From Oscillospiraceae bacterium (GTDB lineage: Bacteria; Bacillota; Clostridia; Oscillospirales; Ruminococcaceae), in the NCBI GenBank assembly GCA_017547525.1, contig JAFYPL010000010.1, forward strand, positions 1-64,000: a stretch of DNA of 64,000 nucleotides, written 5' to 3'. The position numbers and the translations under genes were made by a program. The notes below the pieces were generated by a model that saw only the letters and a program-made list of their open reading frames with translations, made no database searches and was not told the DNA's origin. How positions within the stretch are numbered: position 1 is the first letter of the stretch; every line of letters starts with the position of its first letter. Shown one piece after another: positions 1-8,568 of the stretch.

Positions 1-231
1 AACATCAATTATCTTTACTTTTTCATCTCGTAATCGGAGTGCGGATTTAGATAATCTCAGACGCCTGATATAAACTGCGGGTGTCATATGGAGCAAATCC
101 ACAAAAAGTCTGTATGAGTACCACGGAGAATACTGTGATACATTTGCGAGGTCAGCCATTGAAATATTTGTATCAAGGTTCACTGCAATGTAGTCCTGCA
201 TTCTTTGAACCGCTTCGACTCGCTCATCCAT
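1..231 (-). CDS. AraC-type HTH regulator, N-terminal part (runs off window)
   Basis: The ATG at 231 is preceded on the minus strand by an AGGAGGTG ribosome binding site, and 77 codons stay open to the window edge. The translation starts MDERVEAVQRMQDYI and contains ISMADLANVSQYSPWYSYRLF followed by TPAVYIRRLRL, the pattern of the first helix-turn-helix of AraC/XylS regulators. Because the DNA-binding domain lies at the N-terminus, the missing part probably holds a second HTH and perhaps an effector domain (GyrI-like in many such proteins). Target and ligand cannot be seen. A TATAAT-like box lies about 20 bases upstream of the RBS. Confidence 0.85.
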   Translation of the reverse strand, partial: MDERVEAVQRMQDYIAVNLDTNISMADLANVSQYSPWYSYRLFVDLLHMTPAVYIRRLRLSKSALRLRDEKVKIIDV

Positions 232-306
232 TTCTGTTCACCTCCTTATGCTCATATTATAGAGAAACATAAAAGGACTTTCTCGACTTAATTTGCTGGA
301 ATAGTG

Positions 307-333
307 CAGCCGCCCACACTGGACGGCTGTTTT
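307..333 (+). terminator. small hairpin with T-run, no obvious upstream gene
   Basis: CAGCCG (307-312) pairs with CGGCTG (324-329), followed by TTTT. The orientation is plus, but no plus-strand gene precedes it, so it may be a relic or stop antisense transcription from the araC promoter region. Confidence 0.3.
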
Positions 334-409
334 CTGTCTGTTCGACGTATTCAAATTTATCCAGTCGTTTAATTCATCTTATCATATCACTAAAATACAT
401 ACAAGAATA

Positions 410-435
410 CTCCCGGCAGGCGGTACTGTCGGGAG
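410..435 (-). terminator. intrinsic terminator of spoIIE
   Basis: CTCCCGGCAG (410-419) pairs with CTGTCGGGAG (426-435) with one G-T pair and a 6-base loop. Read on the minus strand it follows the spoIIE stop by about 40 bases and leads into a moderately T-rich stretch. Confidence 0.7.
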
Positions 436-476
436 GGGGATTGTTTTGTGTTTTCAGCTTTTACCGGGGTTATTCT

Positions 477-2705
477 TTATAATGCACTACTGATTTTCAG
501 TTTTAATACGATTACAGTTTTATCATCCATTGTCTTGTTTTCGTTTATTACATATCTGGCAATATCCCGGCAGGATGAATCATACAGGTTTCTTACGTTG
601 GCACTTATATTTCCTGTGCCGTCACTCATCATTATTACAGTATCACCCTGTTTCAGCTGGAATTCTTCGGTGCTGATTTTTATGTCCTTTACAACTCCGA
701 GCGGCAGGCTGTCTTTGTAATATCTGACTAACATACCATCCGTCAGCAGTGCTGTTGCACCGGCACCTGCTTTGATAAGAGTGGCCTGACCAGTGTACAT
801 ATCTATACAGAGTATATCCAGAGAGGCGCCGCCCTCGCCGTTACCACGGAGATTCATAGCCAGATTCACCAGATTTATGGTGTTCATCACTCCACACTGT
901 GCATTCAGCAGACTACAGGTCATTTCAAGCACTGTACGGCTTTCTGCAGCGGCAGAAGGTCCTGTACCCATACCGTCACTGAGGATTATATATAACTTTC
1001 CTTCTATCTGAAGCATTTCCCAGCTGTCTCCGTTTACGCTTTTATAAGCCTGTGACTCCACCCGGTGTGTGCAGGCGAAAAATGGCTGAGAATAAAAAGT
1101 GTATACCAGTTCTCCATTCTGGTTTTCACACTGGCTATCTGCAAATTTTTCACCATACAACTGTTCCAGACGCAGTTTTATTCGGTACAATTGATTATCG
1201 CTCAATGGGGCGCTGACAGCAAAGGTTGATTTATCCGGATTCTGACTACACAGACAATAGCTGTGGAGAATATCCATTTCGTCCAGCAGGTTGTCCATCT
1301 GCATGGTGATGGTATTGTTTATCAGGCGACTGGTCCGGCTGTGATGTATCAGGTCACCTATGGCAGCGGAAACGGACATGAATGCAGATTGCAGCATCTT
1401 TTGATTATTTTTGCTGGATTGTACAGCATACTTTCTGCTAAGTATAAGTCGGAAGTTTTCTTCAAATGATTTTTTTACCACATCAGGTTTTGCACACTGT
1501 GAATAAAACCCCATATCAAATCCTTTCTCTTTTGAAGAATACATACTGCCTGCGTACTTGGAGAACTGCTGGACGGTAAATGAATACTTCTGTTGCCAGC
1601 ATACCGGGAAAAAATCGCATTTACGGCATATCTCTTCAGCTACTATATCTTCCAGAGGAGGTACGGCAAGAGTTTTTTCGTTGAGATTTGATATATCTAT
1701 AGCACAGCTACCCAGATAATTCAGGCTGCTTTCCAGCTTCTTTATGCCGGTCATCAGTTGACGATAGTCTTTTTGCCGAGACAATGAATCAGTCTTTTTT
1801 CTAGTGTTCATAGTTATGGCCATAGGTAGCACAGTGTATATAAGCAACCCCGTCAGCGCTGTGGTTGTAACGACAAAACCCTTTAGTTGTGGCAGGAAGG
1901 CCAGATTCATTATTACTGCAGTAAGCGAAACTGCAGGATATATCAGCACAGAATGTTTTTCACTGTATACAGTGCCTGATACCCATATGGCGGAAAATAT
2001 TATAAACAACAGGGAAAATTCGCTTTTGTCGACCAGAGCAAAAAACAAACATAACAGGCCGCTGATATTGAAAAACAACTGGTTTTTACCGCTGTAAAGC
2101 CATATCACGGCCAGCCCGCAGGCAATACTGGTGTACAGCCACATGTTGTCAGCACCTGTAAGTGATATTATCAGTATCAGCCCGCTGAATATTGCCGTGG
2201 CAGCATCGGCGAAGGTATATGTATCCGTGTTGGCAGACAGGTCTGATACCGAGGATAAAATACCGCTTAGCCGGTAAACCAGACAACATTCCATAAAGGT
2301 GTAGATAGTGTATCTGAACGGAGACTTCAGACAGATCAGTACAATTTTTGCCACGGCAAAGACGATTGTACCTGATGCAGTCCGCCATTTCTCCTTGTCT
2401 GTCACTTTCCAGCCTGTTATGTATGCAACAAACCACAGCATATATGGCAGATAGAAAATATCGCTTACAGCCATAAGGGCAAAAGTTATGGCAGATACTG
2501 CCGCCATAATATATTTGTAAATCAGGTCCGGACAGGCTGCAGTCAGCACAAAAGCCAGAAATGAAAAAGGTACATCGCACCATACAGCCCCCGTCCGGCT
2601 GACGGCCAGAAACAGGTATATGGTCAGGTGCCATGTGTTTATGCTTTTAAAAGGATTTTCTTTATTCTTTTTAAACTTCTGTATTTTTTGTGATACAGCA
2701 GTCAT
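477..2705 (-). CDS. spoIIE: stage II sporulation protein E (PP2C-type phosphatase)
   Basis: SpoIIE is the membrane serine phosphatase that dephosphorylates SpoIIAA and so activates sigma-F in the forespore; it also associates with the polar septum. The first about 310 residues are mostly hydrophobic and form many membrane segments. A middle region follows with a Cys cluster (CRKCDFFPVC). The C-terminal 230 or so residues are a PP2C domain with LSDGMGTG and, later, MMSDGTGN, which hold the metal-binding aspartates. At about 742 residues it is slightly shorter than the Bacillus protein. I chose ATG 2705 because GGTGA lies 5 bases upstream; an in-frame GTG at 2714 is possible but has a poorer SD. 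It is transcribed alone and ends in the hairpin at 410-435. It shows that the host lineage can sporulate. Confidence 0.93.
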   Translation of the reverse strand: MTAVSQKIQKFKKNKENPFKSINTWHLTIYLFLAVSRTGAVWCDVPFSFLAFVLTAACPDLIYKYIMAAVSAITFALMAVSDIFYLPYMLWFVAYITGWKVTDKEKWRTASGTIVFAVAKIVLICLKSPFRYTIYTFMECCLVYRLSGILSSVSDLSANTDTYTFADAATAIFSGLILIISLTGADNMWLYTSIACGLAVIWLYSGKNQLFFNISGLLCLFFALVDKSEFSLLFIIFSAIWVSGTVYSEKHSVLIYPAVSLTAVIMNLAFLPQLKGFVVTTTALTGLLIYTVLPMAITMNTRKKTDSLSRQKDYRQLMTGIKKLESSLNYLGSCAIDISNLNEKTLAVPPLEDIVAEEICRKCDFFPVCWQQKYSFTVQQFSKYAGSMYSSKEKGFDMGFYSQCAKPDVVKKSFEENFRLILSRKYAVQSSKNNQKMLQSAFMSVSAAIGDLIHHSRTSRLINNTITMQMDNLLDEMDILHSYCLCSQNPDKSTFAVSAPLSDNQLYRIKLRLEQLYGEKFADSQCENQNGELVYTFYSQPFFACTHRVESQAYKSVNGDSWEMLQIEGKLYIILSDGMGTGPSAAAESRTVLEMTCSLLNAQCGVMNTINLVNLAMNLRGNGEGGASLDILCIDMYTGQATLIKAGAGATALLTDGMLVRYYKDSLPLGVVKDIKISTEEFQLKQGDTVIMMSDGTGNISANVRNLYDSSCRDIARYVINENKTMDDKTVIVLKLKISSAL

Positions 2706-2792
2706 TATCTTCACCGCACTTTCATATAATTTAGTTTAATTATATTTATATGAGGTGTGGGAATTTGTTGATTTATGGAGAGACAAATAAAA

Positions 2793-2814
2793 ACAGGGTG
2801 GAACCCCACCCTGT
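2793..2814 (-). terminator. intrinsic terminator of trpS
   Basis: ACAGGGTGG (2793-2801) pairs perfectly with CCACCCTGT (2806-2814) around a 4-base loop. On the minus strand the stem is followed by TTTTTATTTG. It lies 12 bases past the trpS stop. Confidence 0.9.
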
Positions 2815-2825
2815 CTGTAACAGTA

Positions 2826-3842
2826 TTATTTGTTTTTCAGCTGTACAAACCCAACTTTGCGGTATACTTTGTCCAGAATTCTCTGGGAGTAGCGCTGTGC
2901 TTTCATAGCGCCGTCTTTCATAACAGCTTCCAGATATGCTTTGTCAGAAAGCAGTCTGTTGTATTCGCCCTGAATTGGTGCCAGACCTTCAACTACTGCT
3001 GTACCTACTGCTTCTTTCAGTACACCGTAGCCCTGACCTTCAAATTCTTTTTCGATTTCTTCGAAAGATTTGCCTGTGAATACGTTATAGATACCCATCA
3101 GGTTGGAAACGCCAGGTTTGTTTTCTACATCGTATCTTACTACGCCGTCACTGTCTGTAACTGCGCGTTTGAATTTACGCATGATAGCGTCTTTGTCATC
3201 AGACAGAAGAATTGTAGCATTCAGGTTTTCATCTGATTTTGACATTTTCTTTGTAGGTTCCTGCAAAGACATGATTCTGGCACCTACTTTAGGGATGAAT
3301 GGTTCAGGCATAACGAATGTTTCACCATATGCAGAGTTAAAACGCTGTGCAATGTTTCTTGCCAGTTCTACGTGCTGTTTCTGGTCTGCACCTACAGGTA
3401 CACCGTGAGCATTGTATGCCAGAATATCTGCTGCCATAAGTACAGGGTATGTCAGCAGACCACCGTTGATGTTTTCAGGGTGTTTTGCAGATTTATCCTT
3501 AAACTGTGTCATTCTTGTCAGTTCGCCATACTGTGTGTTACAGGCGAGAATCCAGTTCAGCTGTGCGTGAACAGGGTTGTGGCTCTGTACAAACAGCATA
3601 CTTTTTTCAGGGTCAATACCGCTGGCCAGCAGCATAGCGTATGCTTCGTATGTGCGCTTACGCAGAGTGGCCGGGTCCTGTCTTACTGTAAGGGCGTGTT
3701 GGTCTACAACACAGTAAATACAGTTATACTCATCCTGCAGCAGTGGCCAGTTACGAACAGCCCCTATGTAATTACCGAGAGTAAAAGAACCTGTTGGCTG
3801 AATGCCGCTGAATACTATTTTCTTTGCGTTATCTTTTTCCAT
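2826..3842 (-). CDS. trpS: tryptophan--tRNA ligase
   Basis: A class I aminoacyl-tRNA synthetase that charges tRNA-Trp in the cytoplasm. The HIGH-like motif is PTGSFTLGNY (residues 16-25) and the KMSKS loop is KKMSKSDEN (about residue 205). The 338-residue length is normal for the family. An upstream in-frame ATG exists, but ATG 3842 is preceded by AAGGAGG at good spacing and gives the family-typical N-terminus, so I use it. The gene is divergent from gltX, and each has its own promoter in the 200-base gap. The leader is about 95 bases and shows no T-box. Confidence 0.96.
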   Translation of the reverse strand: MEKDNAKKIVFSGIQPTGSFTLGNYIGAVRNWPLLQDEYNCIYCVVDQHALTVRQDPATLRKRTYEAYAMLLASGIDPEKSMLFVQSHNPVHAQLNWILACNTQYGELTRMTQFKDKSAKHPENINGGLLTYPVLMAADILAYNAHGVPVGADQKQHVELARNIAQRFNSAYGETFVMPEPFIPKVGARIMSLQEPTKKMSKSDENLNATILLSDDKDAIMRKFKRAVTDSDGVVRYDVENKPGVSNLMGIYNVFTGKSFEEIEKEFEGQGYGVLKEAVGTAVVEGLAPIQGEYNRLLSDKAYLEAVMKDGAMKAQRYSQRILDKVYRKVGFVQLKNK

Positions 3843-3941
3843 ACTGTGCCTCCTTGCTGTATTTACACATACTGCCATACATGTTCCGATTATTTTACAT
3901 ATATTTTCCGGCAGATGTGCAGTGATAAAGATAATAAATAT

Positions 3942-3970
3942 ATAATACCACATACGGGCTTGTTTTGCAA
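3942..3970 (-). promoter_or_regulatory. sigma-A type promoter of trpS
   Basis: On the minus strand TTGCAA (3970-3965), a 17-base spacer, then TATTAT (3947-3942). It faces trpS. Confidence 0.65.
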
Positions 3971-3988
3971 TTAACAAAGTCAAAATAA

Positions 3989-4017
3989 TTGACAAAGTGG
4001 AAAATAAATAATAATAT
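3989..4017 (+). promoter_or_regulatory. sigma-A type promoter of gltX
   Basis: A consensus TTGACA (3989-3994), 17-base spacer and TAATAT (4012-4017). The gltX start is 27 bases downstream, so the 5' UTR is short. Confidence 0.8.
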
Positions 4018-4044
4018 ATATGTATAAATTTTTGGAGGATTATT

Positions 4045-5493
4045 ATGGCATTAGATAGAACAAGAACCAGATTTGCCCCAAGCCCTACAGGCTACATGCA
4101 TGTTGGTAACCTGCGTACAGCTCTGTATGCATTCCTTACAGCACGCAGATACGGTGGCGATTTCTTATTGAGAATTGAAGATACAGACCAGTCCCGTCAG
4201 GTGGAAGGTGCTGTAGATATCATATACAACACACTGAAAGAAACTAAACTTTTCTGGGACGAAGGTCCAGATATCGGTGGTCCATACGGCCCATACATTC
4301 AGTCTGAAAGAAAAGGTATGTACAAAGAATATGCAGAAATGCTGGTAGAAAAAGGCGCTGCATACTACTGCTTCTGCACAAAAGAAAGACTGGAAGAAGT
4401 AAACAGAATCAAACAGCTGTCCGGTCAGATTCCAGGTTATGACAACCACTGCCGTAACCTGTCAAAAGAAGAAATTCAGGCTAATCTTGACGCAGGTATT
4501 CCTTACGTTATCCGTCAGAAAATTCCTGAAACAGGTGAAACATACTTTGATGACCTGGTATACGGTCGCATCACAGTTGACAACAGCACACTGGACGACC
4601 AGATTCTGCTGAAAGCTGACGGTATGCCAACATACAACTTTGCTAACGTTGTTGACGACCACCTGATGCTGATTAACCCAGTTATCCGTGGCGCAGAATA
4701 CCTGTCTTCAGCACCTAAATACAACCTGCTGTATCAGGCATTTGGCTGGGATATTCCAGACTATGTTCACTGTCCACCAGTTATGAAAGATGCACAGCAC
4801 AAACTGTCCAAACGTAACGGTGACGCTTCCTACGAAGACCTGGTAGAAATGGGTTACCTGAAAGAAGCTATCCTGAACTACATTGCTCTGCTGGGCTGGT
4901 CTCCAAAATCTGAACAGGAAAAATTCACACTGGAAGAACTGACACAGATTTTCGACCCATCAAATATTTCCAAATCACCAGCTATCTTTGACATGGATAA
5001 ACTGAAATCCCTGAACGGTGAATACATCCGTGAACTTTCAGTGGAAGAATTCAAAGAAAAAGCTATGCCTTACATCAGACAGACTGTAAAAGGTGAATGT
5101 GACTTTGATCTGCTGTGCACAGTACTGCAGAAACGTTGTGACGTTCTCAATGAACTGCCAGAACAGGTAGACTTCATCGATGAACTGCCAGAGTTCAATG
5201 TAGAACTGTACACAAACAAAAAAATGAAAACAAACCCAGAAAACTCCAAAGAAATGCTGGGTCATATCCTGACACTGCTGGAAAGCATCGACAACTGGAC
5301 ACAGGGAGTTATCCATGAAGAACTGTTCAAACTGATCGGTGAACTGGGCGTTAAAAATGGTCTGGTACTTTACCCACTGCGTGTGGCACTGTCCAACAAA
5401 CAGTTCACACCAGGTGGCGGCGTAGAACTGGCTGCTATCATGGGCAAAGAAAAAACAGTGGCAAGAGTAAAAGCTGCTCTGGAAAACCTGTAA
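4045..5493 (+). CDS. gltX: glutamate--tRNA ligase
   Basis: A class I synthetase that attaches glutamate to tRNA-Glu. In lineages that lack GlnRS the enzyme is often non-discriminating and also charges tRNA-Gln for GatCAB, but this cannot be told from the window. The HIGH-type motif is [11 protein letters not shown] near residue 12 and the KMSKS equivalent is KLSKR near residue 253. At 482 residues it has the normal length. RBS GGAGG lies 8 bases before the ATG. Codon choice is strongly biased (CTG, ACA, CCA, GAA, AAA), as expected for a highly expressed gene. Confidence 0.96.
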   Translation: MALDRTRTRFAPSPTGYMHVGNLRTALYAFLTARRYGGDFLLRIEDTDQSRQVEGAVDIIYNTLKETKLFWDEGPDIGGPYGPYIQSERKGMYKEYAEMLVEKGAAYYCFCTKERLEEVNRIKQLSGQIPGYDNHCRNLSKEEIQANLDAGIPYVIRQKIPETGETYFDDLVYGRITVDNSTLDDQILLKADGMPTYNFANVVDDHLMLINPVIRGAEYLSSAPKYNLLYQAFGWDIPDYVHCPPVMKDAQHKLSKRNGDASYEDLVEMGYLKEAILNYIALLGWSPKSEQEKFTLEELTQIFDPSNISKSPAIFDMDKLKSLNGEYIRELSVEEFKEKAMPYIRQTVKGECDFDLLCTVLQKRCDVLNELPEQVDFIDELPEFNVELYTNKKMKTNPENSKEMLGHILTLLESIDNWTQGVIHEELFKLIGELGVKNGLVLYPLRVALSNKQFTPGGGVELAAIMGKEKTVARVKAALENL

Positions 5494-5518
5494 TATACAG
5501 ACATAAGCAAAAAAATAA

Positions 5519-5555
5519 GTGGAAACAAGTTTTACTTGTTTCCACTTTTGTTTTT
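5519..5555. terminator. bidirectional terminator between gltX and the PatB-like gene
   Basis: GTGGAAACAAG (5519-5529) pairs perfectly with CTTGTTTCCAC (5535-5545). TTTTGTTTTT follows on the plus strand and a T-rich run follows on the minus strand, so it serves both convergent genes. Confidence 0.92.
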
Positions 5556-6717
5556 AATATTTTTCTTTATATGCTTTTACCAGATTATTTACAGCTGTCC
5601 GCATCACGTCTTTTGTTGTACCTATGTTCATGCGTACAAAACCACTGCCGCCAGGTCCGTATTCTTCTCCCCAGTCGGCCCGGATAAGAGCATTATCCAC
5701 AAAGAATTTTTCTATTTCATGGTCGGAAAGAGCCAGCTTTCTGCAGTCAATCCATGCCACGAATGTAGCATCCAGCGGGCTTACACCCAGCAAAGGCATT
5801 TCAGTTTCTATGGCGTTTTTCAGCAGGTTGTAGTTTTCCAGTGTATGCTCGTTCATCTGTTTTACCCACTGCCGGCCTTCTTCAGTGTATGCGGCACGGA
5901 GAAGTGTGTAGAAAAACGGGTCAATACTGCCGAAATGATCAATATCTTTCTGCAGAGAATATTTTTCACGCAGAGTGTCTGAAGGGATAATCAGATTTGC
6001 GTGGTTTACACCAGTCAGGTTAAAAGTTTTTCCTAATGAAGTGCAGGAAATACCCATAACAGGGTCGATCTGTGAGTACATAACCACGGCATCACCCTGT
6101 GTGGTTTCTGCAAATATTTCGTCACTGAAAACCACCACATTGTACTTGTTTGCAAGTACGGAAATATTTTCCAGTTCCCGTTTTGTAAATACTCGGCCGG
6201 TAGGGTTATGTGGGTTTACCAGTATCAGCATCTTGTTTTCCGGTGCGGCCATTTTTTCTTCCAGATCTGCAAAATCCAGACTATATACACCGTCTTTTTC
6301 TATTAATGGGTTTGATACCACTTTTCTGCCATTACGCACCATTGCACGGTCAAATCTGCCGTAGGAAGGGTGCTGTATAATAACGCCATCACCTTTTTCA
6401 GTAAAGGCACGTATAGCTGTGGACAGGCCGAATGTGGTTCCCAGTGTGGCCACAATATGGTCAGGATTTACTTCCCGGTTACGGGTAAGTTTCATCCAGC
6501 TGCAGACAGATTTTTTGTATTCCTTGTCAGGCAGTGTAAAGCCAAACAAACCGTTTTTTGCAAAATCCGCCAGCGCATTACCTATAAATGCAGGCAGACC
6601 ATAGTCCATTTCAGCGCCGGACAGCATTAGAACGCCTTTCGGCATTTCTCTGGCCCAGGCCCCTTTCATATTACCGTTGTTTTCATGACTTGCCCAGGTA
6701 TCAAAATCATATTTCAT
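5554..6717 (-). CDS. PatB/MalY-type PLP-dependent aminotransferase or C-S lyase
   Basis: A fold-type I PLP enzyme of 387 residues. It carries NPHNPTGR (about 165) and SLGKTFNLTG with the probable PLP lysine (about 230). The N-terminus MKYDFDTW and the C-terminal GPGGSGFVRMN region match the MalY/PatB family, which includes cystathionine beta-lyases and cysteine desulfhydrases. The start follows a minus-strand AGGAGAACG. A second, longer relative is at 21434-23236. Substrate specificity cannot be assigned: family members lyse cystathionine, cysteine or S-conjugates, and some act as aminotransferases. Confidence 0.85.
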   Translation of the reverse strand: MKYDFDTWASHENNGNMKGAWAREMPKGVLMLSGAEMDYGLPAFIGNALADFAKNGLFGFTLPDKEYKKSVCSWMKLTRNREVNPDHIVATLGTTFGLSTAIRAFTEKGDGVIIQHPSYGRFDRAMVRNGRKVVSNPLIEKDGVYSLDFADLEEKMAAPENKMLILVNPHNPTGRVFTKRELENISVLANKYNVVVFSDEIFAETTQGDAVVMYSQIDPVMGISCTSLGKTFNLTGVNHANLIIPSDTLREKYSLQKDIDHFGSIDPFFYTLLRAAYTEEGRQWVKQMNEHTLENYNLLKNAIETEMPLLGVSPLDATFVAWIDCRKLALSDHEIEKFFVDNALIRADWGEEYGPGGSGFVRMNIGTTKDVMRTAVNNLVKAYKEKY

Positions 6718-6779
6718 AGTCGTTCTCCTGTATGTTATTAGTTAAAGTATAACCAGTTGTGTAAAAATTGTCAAAGTTA

Positions 6780-6807
6780 TTGCCATATTTTTCAGAATTG
6801 CTATAAT
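6780..6807 (+). promoter_or_regulatory. promoter of the cyclophilin-glf unit
   Basis: TTGCCA (6780-6785), 16-base spacer, perfect TATAAT (6802-6807). It lies 30 bases before the cyclophilin start. Confidence 0.75.
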
Positions 6808-6837
6808 AAAAGTAACAACCCCAGGAGGTATATAGAA

Positions 6838-7395
6838 ATGAAAAATCCTGTAGCAGAGATACGCACCTTAAAAGGTGTGATAAAAATAGAACTTTATCCT
6901 GAAAATGCACCTAATACAGTAGCCAGTTTTATATGGGCTGTAAAGGAAAAAATGTATGAAAACCGACTGATTAAAAGAGTGGTACCTGGTTTTGTACTGC
7001 AGCCGTCATATTGTTTTTTTGATGATAAACGCTGTGACTATATGATAAATGGTGAATTTGATTCAAATGGTATTAAAAATGATACTAAAATGGGAAAATG
7101 GACAGTAGCCATGGCTGGAGACGGTGAAAAACTGGCACATGGATGTGAGTTTTTTATAACACTGTCAGATGAAGCAGGAGAAAGACTGCAGGGCAAATTT
7201 GCTGCATTCGGCAAAGTTATTTCAGGTTTTGAAGAAGTGGAAAGACTCGAGAATGTTCCGCTGGTACAGGTTTATCCTGAAGGCGTGGGCGCGAAAATTA
7301 TGCAGCCGGTAGAAGATGAGTATATGCTGGGTGTTACAGTGGAAACATTTGGAGTGGAATATCCTCTGCCAGTAATAGACCACTGGCCGGAATAA
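6838..7395 (+). CDS. divergent cyclophilin-type peptidyl-prolyl isomerase
   Basis: About 185 residues with a cyclophilin fold signature: GVIKIELYPENAPNTVASF near the start, RVVPGFVLQ and FFITLSDEAGERLQGKFAAFGKV. Start ATG 6838 has an AGGAGG seven bases upstream, whereas an earlier in-frame start lies before the promoter and is rejected. Several active-site positions differ from canonical cyclophilins: the GSQFF glutamine is Glu here (GCEFF), the QGGDP segment is QPSYC, and the usual His before the FGKV motif is replaced. Catalysis may therefore be weak. It is followed 14 bases later by glf, so the two are probably cotranscribed. A canonical cyclophilin is at 55332-55802. Confidence 0.8.
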   Translation: MKNPVAEIRTLKGVIKIELYPENAPNTVASFIWAVKEKMYENRLIKRVVPGFVLQPSYCFFDDKRCDYMINGEFDSNGIKNDTKMGKWTVAMAGDGEKLAHGCEFFITLSDEAGERLQGKFAAFGKVISGFEEVERLENVPLVQVYPEGVGAKIMQPVEDEYMLGVTVETFGVEYPLPVIDHWPE

Positions 7396-7409
7396 ACAGA
7401 GGCGTGATT

Positions 7410-8519
7410 ATGAAAAAATACGACTATCTCATAGTAGGTGCCGGGCTTTATGGTGCGGTTTTTGCACATCAGGCACGTAAACGGTGTAAAACCTGTCTGG
7501 TGATAGATAAAAGAACCCATATTGCCGGCAATATTTACACTTACAATTGTGAAGGAATAAATGTACATCAGTATGGGGCACATATTTTCCATACAAACAA
7601 CAAGGAAGTATGGGATTATGTGAATCAGTTTGCGGAATTTAACCGTTATACGAACAGCCCGGTGGCGAATTATAAGGGTGAAATTTATAATTTGCCATTC
7701 AATATGAATACATTCAATAAAATGTGGGGTGTGGTTACTCCACGTCAGGCAAAAGAGAAAATTGAACAGCAAAAATCCGCCGCAGGCATAACAGCGCCAA
7801 AAAATCTTGAAGAACAGGCTATCAGCCTGGTGGGCACCGACATATATGAAAAACTGATCAGACATTATACTGGCAAACAATGGGGCAGACCATGTACTGA
7901 ATTGCCTGCATTTATCATAAAACGCCTGCCCGTAAGGTTTACATATGATAATAACTACTTCAACGCGCTCTATCAGGGAATACCAGTGGGCGGATATACC
8001 CGCATGGTAGAAAATATGCTGGGTGATACGGAGGTGCGTCTGGGCATAGACTATCTGGAAAACAAAGCCCAGCTGGACGCATTGGCAGAAAAAACAGTAT
8101 ACACCGGTCCGGTGGATGCGTATTTTGATTATTCTCTGGGGGCACTGGAATACCGTAGTGTACGCTTTGAAACAGAAGTGCTGGACACGGATAACTATCA
8201 GGGTAATGCTGTGGTGAATTATACTGATGGGGAAACACCTTATACCAGAATCATTGAGCACAAGCATTTTGAGTTTGGAACACAGGAAAAAACTGTAATC
8301 AGCCGTGAATACAGTGCAGAATGGTCAGTAGGTGATGAACCATATTATCCTGTAAATGATGATAAAAACGGTAAGTTGTATGCAGAGTATAAAACACTGG
8401 CCGACCGGGAAGAAAATGTGATTTTCGGTGGACGTCTGGGCGAATACAGATACTATGACATGGATAAAGTTATCGAAGCAGCGCTGACAGTTGCACAGAA
8501 AGAGTTTGGAATAAAATAA
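7410..8519 (+). CDS. glf: UDP-galactopyranose mutase
   Basis: This flavoenzyme interconverts UDP-galactopyranose and UDP-galactofuranose, the donor for galactofuranose in surface glycans. The N-terminal FAD-binding motif is VGAGLYGA (about 9-16), and VIDKRTHIAGNIYT and HQYGAHIFHT follow, all typical of Glf. EYRSVRFETE and the GRLGEYRYYDMD C-terminus also match. The length of 369 residues is normal. ATG 7410 has AGAGG nearby; GTG 7404 is a less likely start. No glycosyltransferase cluster is adjacent, so the acceptor glycan is encoded elsewhere. Confidence 0.95.
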   Translation: MKKYDYLIVGAGLYGAVFAHQARKRCKTCLVIDKRTHIAGNIYTYNCEGINVHQYGAHIFHTNNKEVWDYVNQFAEFNRYTNSPVANYKGEIYNLPFNMNTFNKMWGVVTPRQAKEKIEQQKSAAGITAPKNLEEQAISLVGTDIYEKLIRHYTGKQWGRPCTELPAFIIKRLPVRFTYDNNYFNALYQGIPVGGYTRMVENMLGDTEVRLGIDYLENKAQLDALAEKTVYTGPVDAYFDYSLGALEYRSVRFETEVLDTDNYQGNAVVNYTDGETPYTRIIEHKHFEFGTQEKTVISREYSAEWSVGDEPYYPVNDDKNGKLYAEYKTLADREENVIFGGRLGEYRYYDMDKVIEAALTVAQKEFGIK

Positions 8520-8528
8520 CAAAAAATA

Positions 8529-8555
8529 AAATCCGCATTTGAAAAATGCGGATTT
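8529..8555. terminator. bidirectional terminator between glf and the DUF1846 gene
   Basis: AAATCCGCATTT (8529-8540) pairs with AAATGCGGATTT (8544-8555), with T-rich flanks on both strands. Confidence 0.9.
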
Positions 8556-8568
8556 TTTATATCTTTTA

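Noticed and set aside
3843..3941. T-box upstream of trpS
   Set aside because: The leader is only about 95 bases, no T-box core (AGGGTGGNACCGCG) or terminator is present.
7272..8267. Long minus-strand open frame opposite glf
   Set aside because: It lies opposite a convincing UDP-galactopyranose mutase and translates to a His/Tyr/Ile-rich sequence with no family features.
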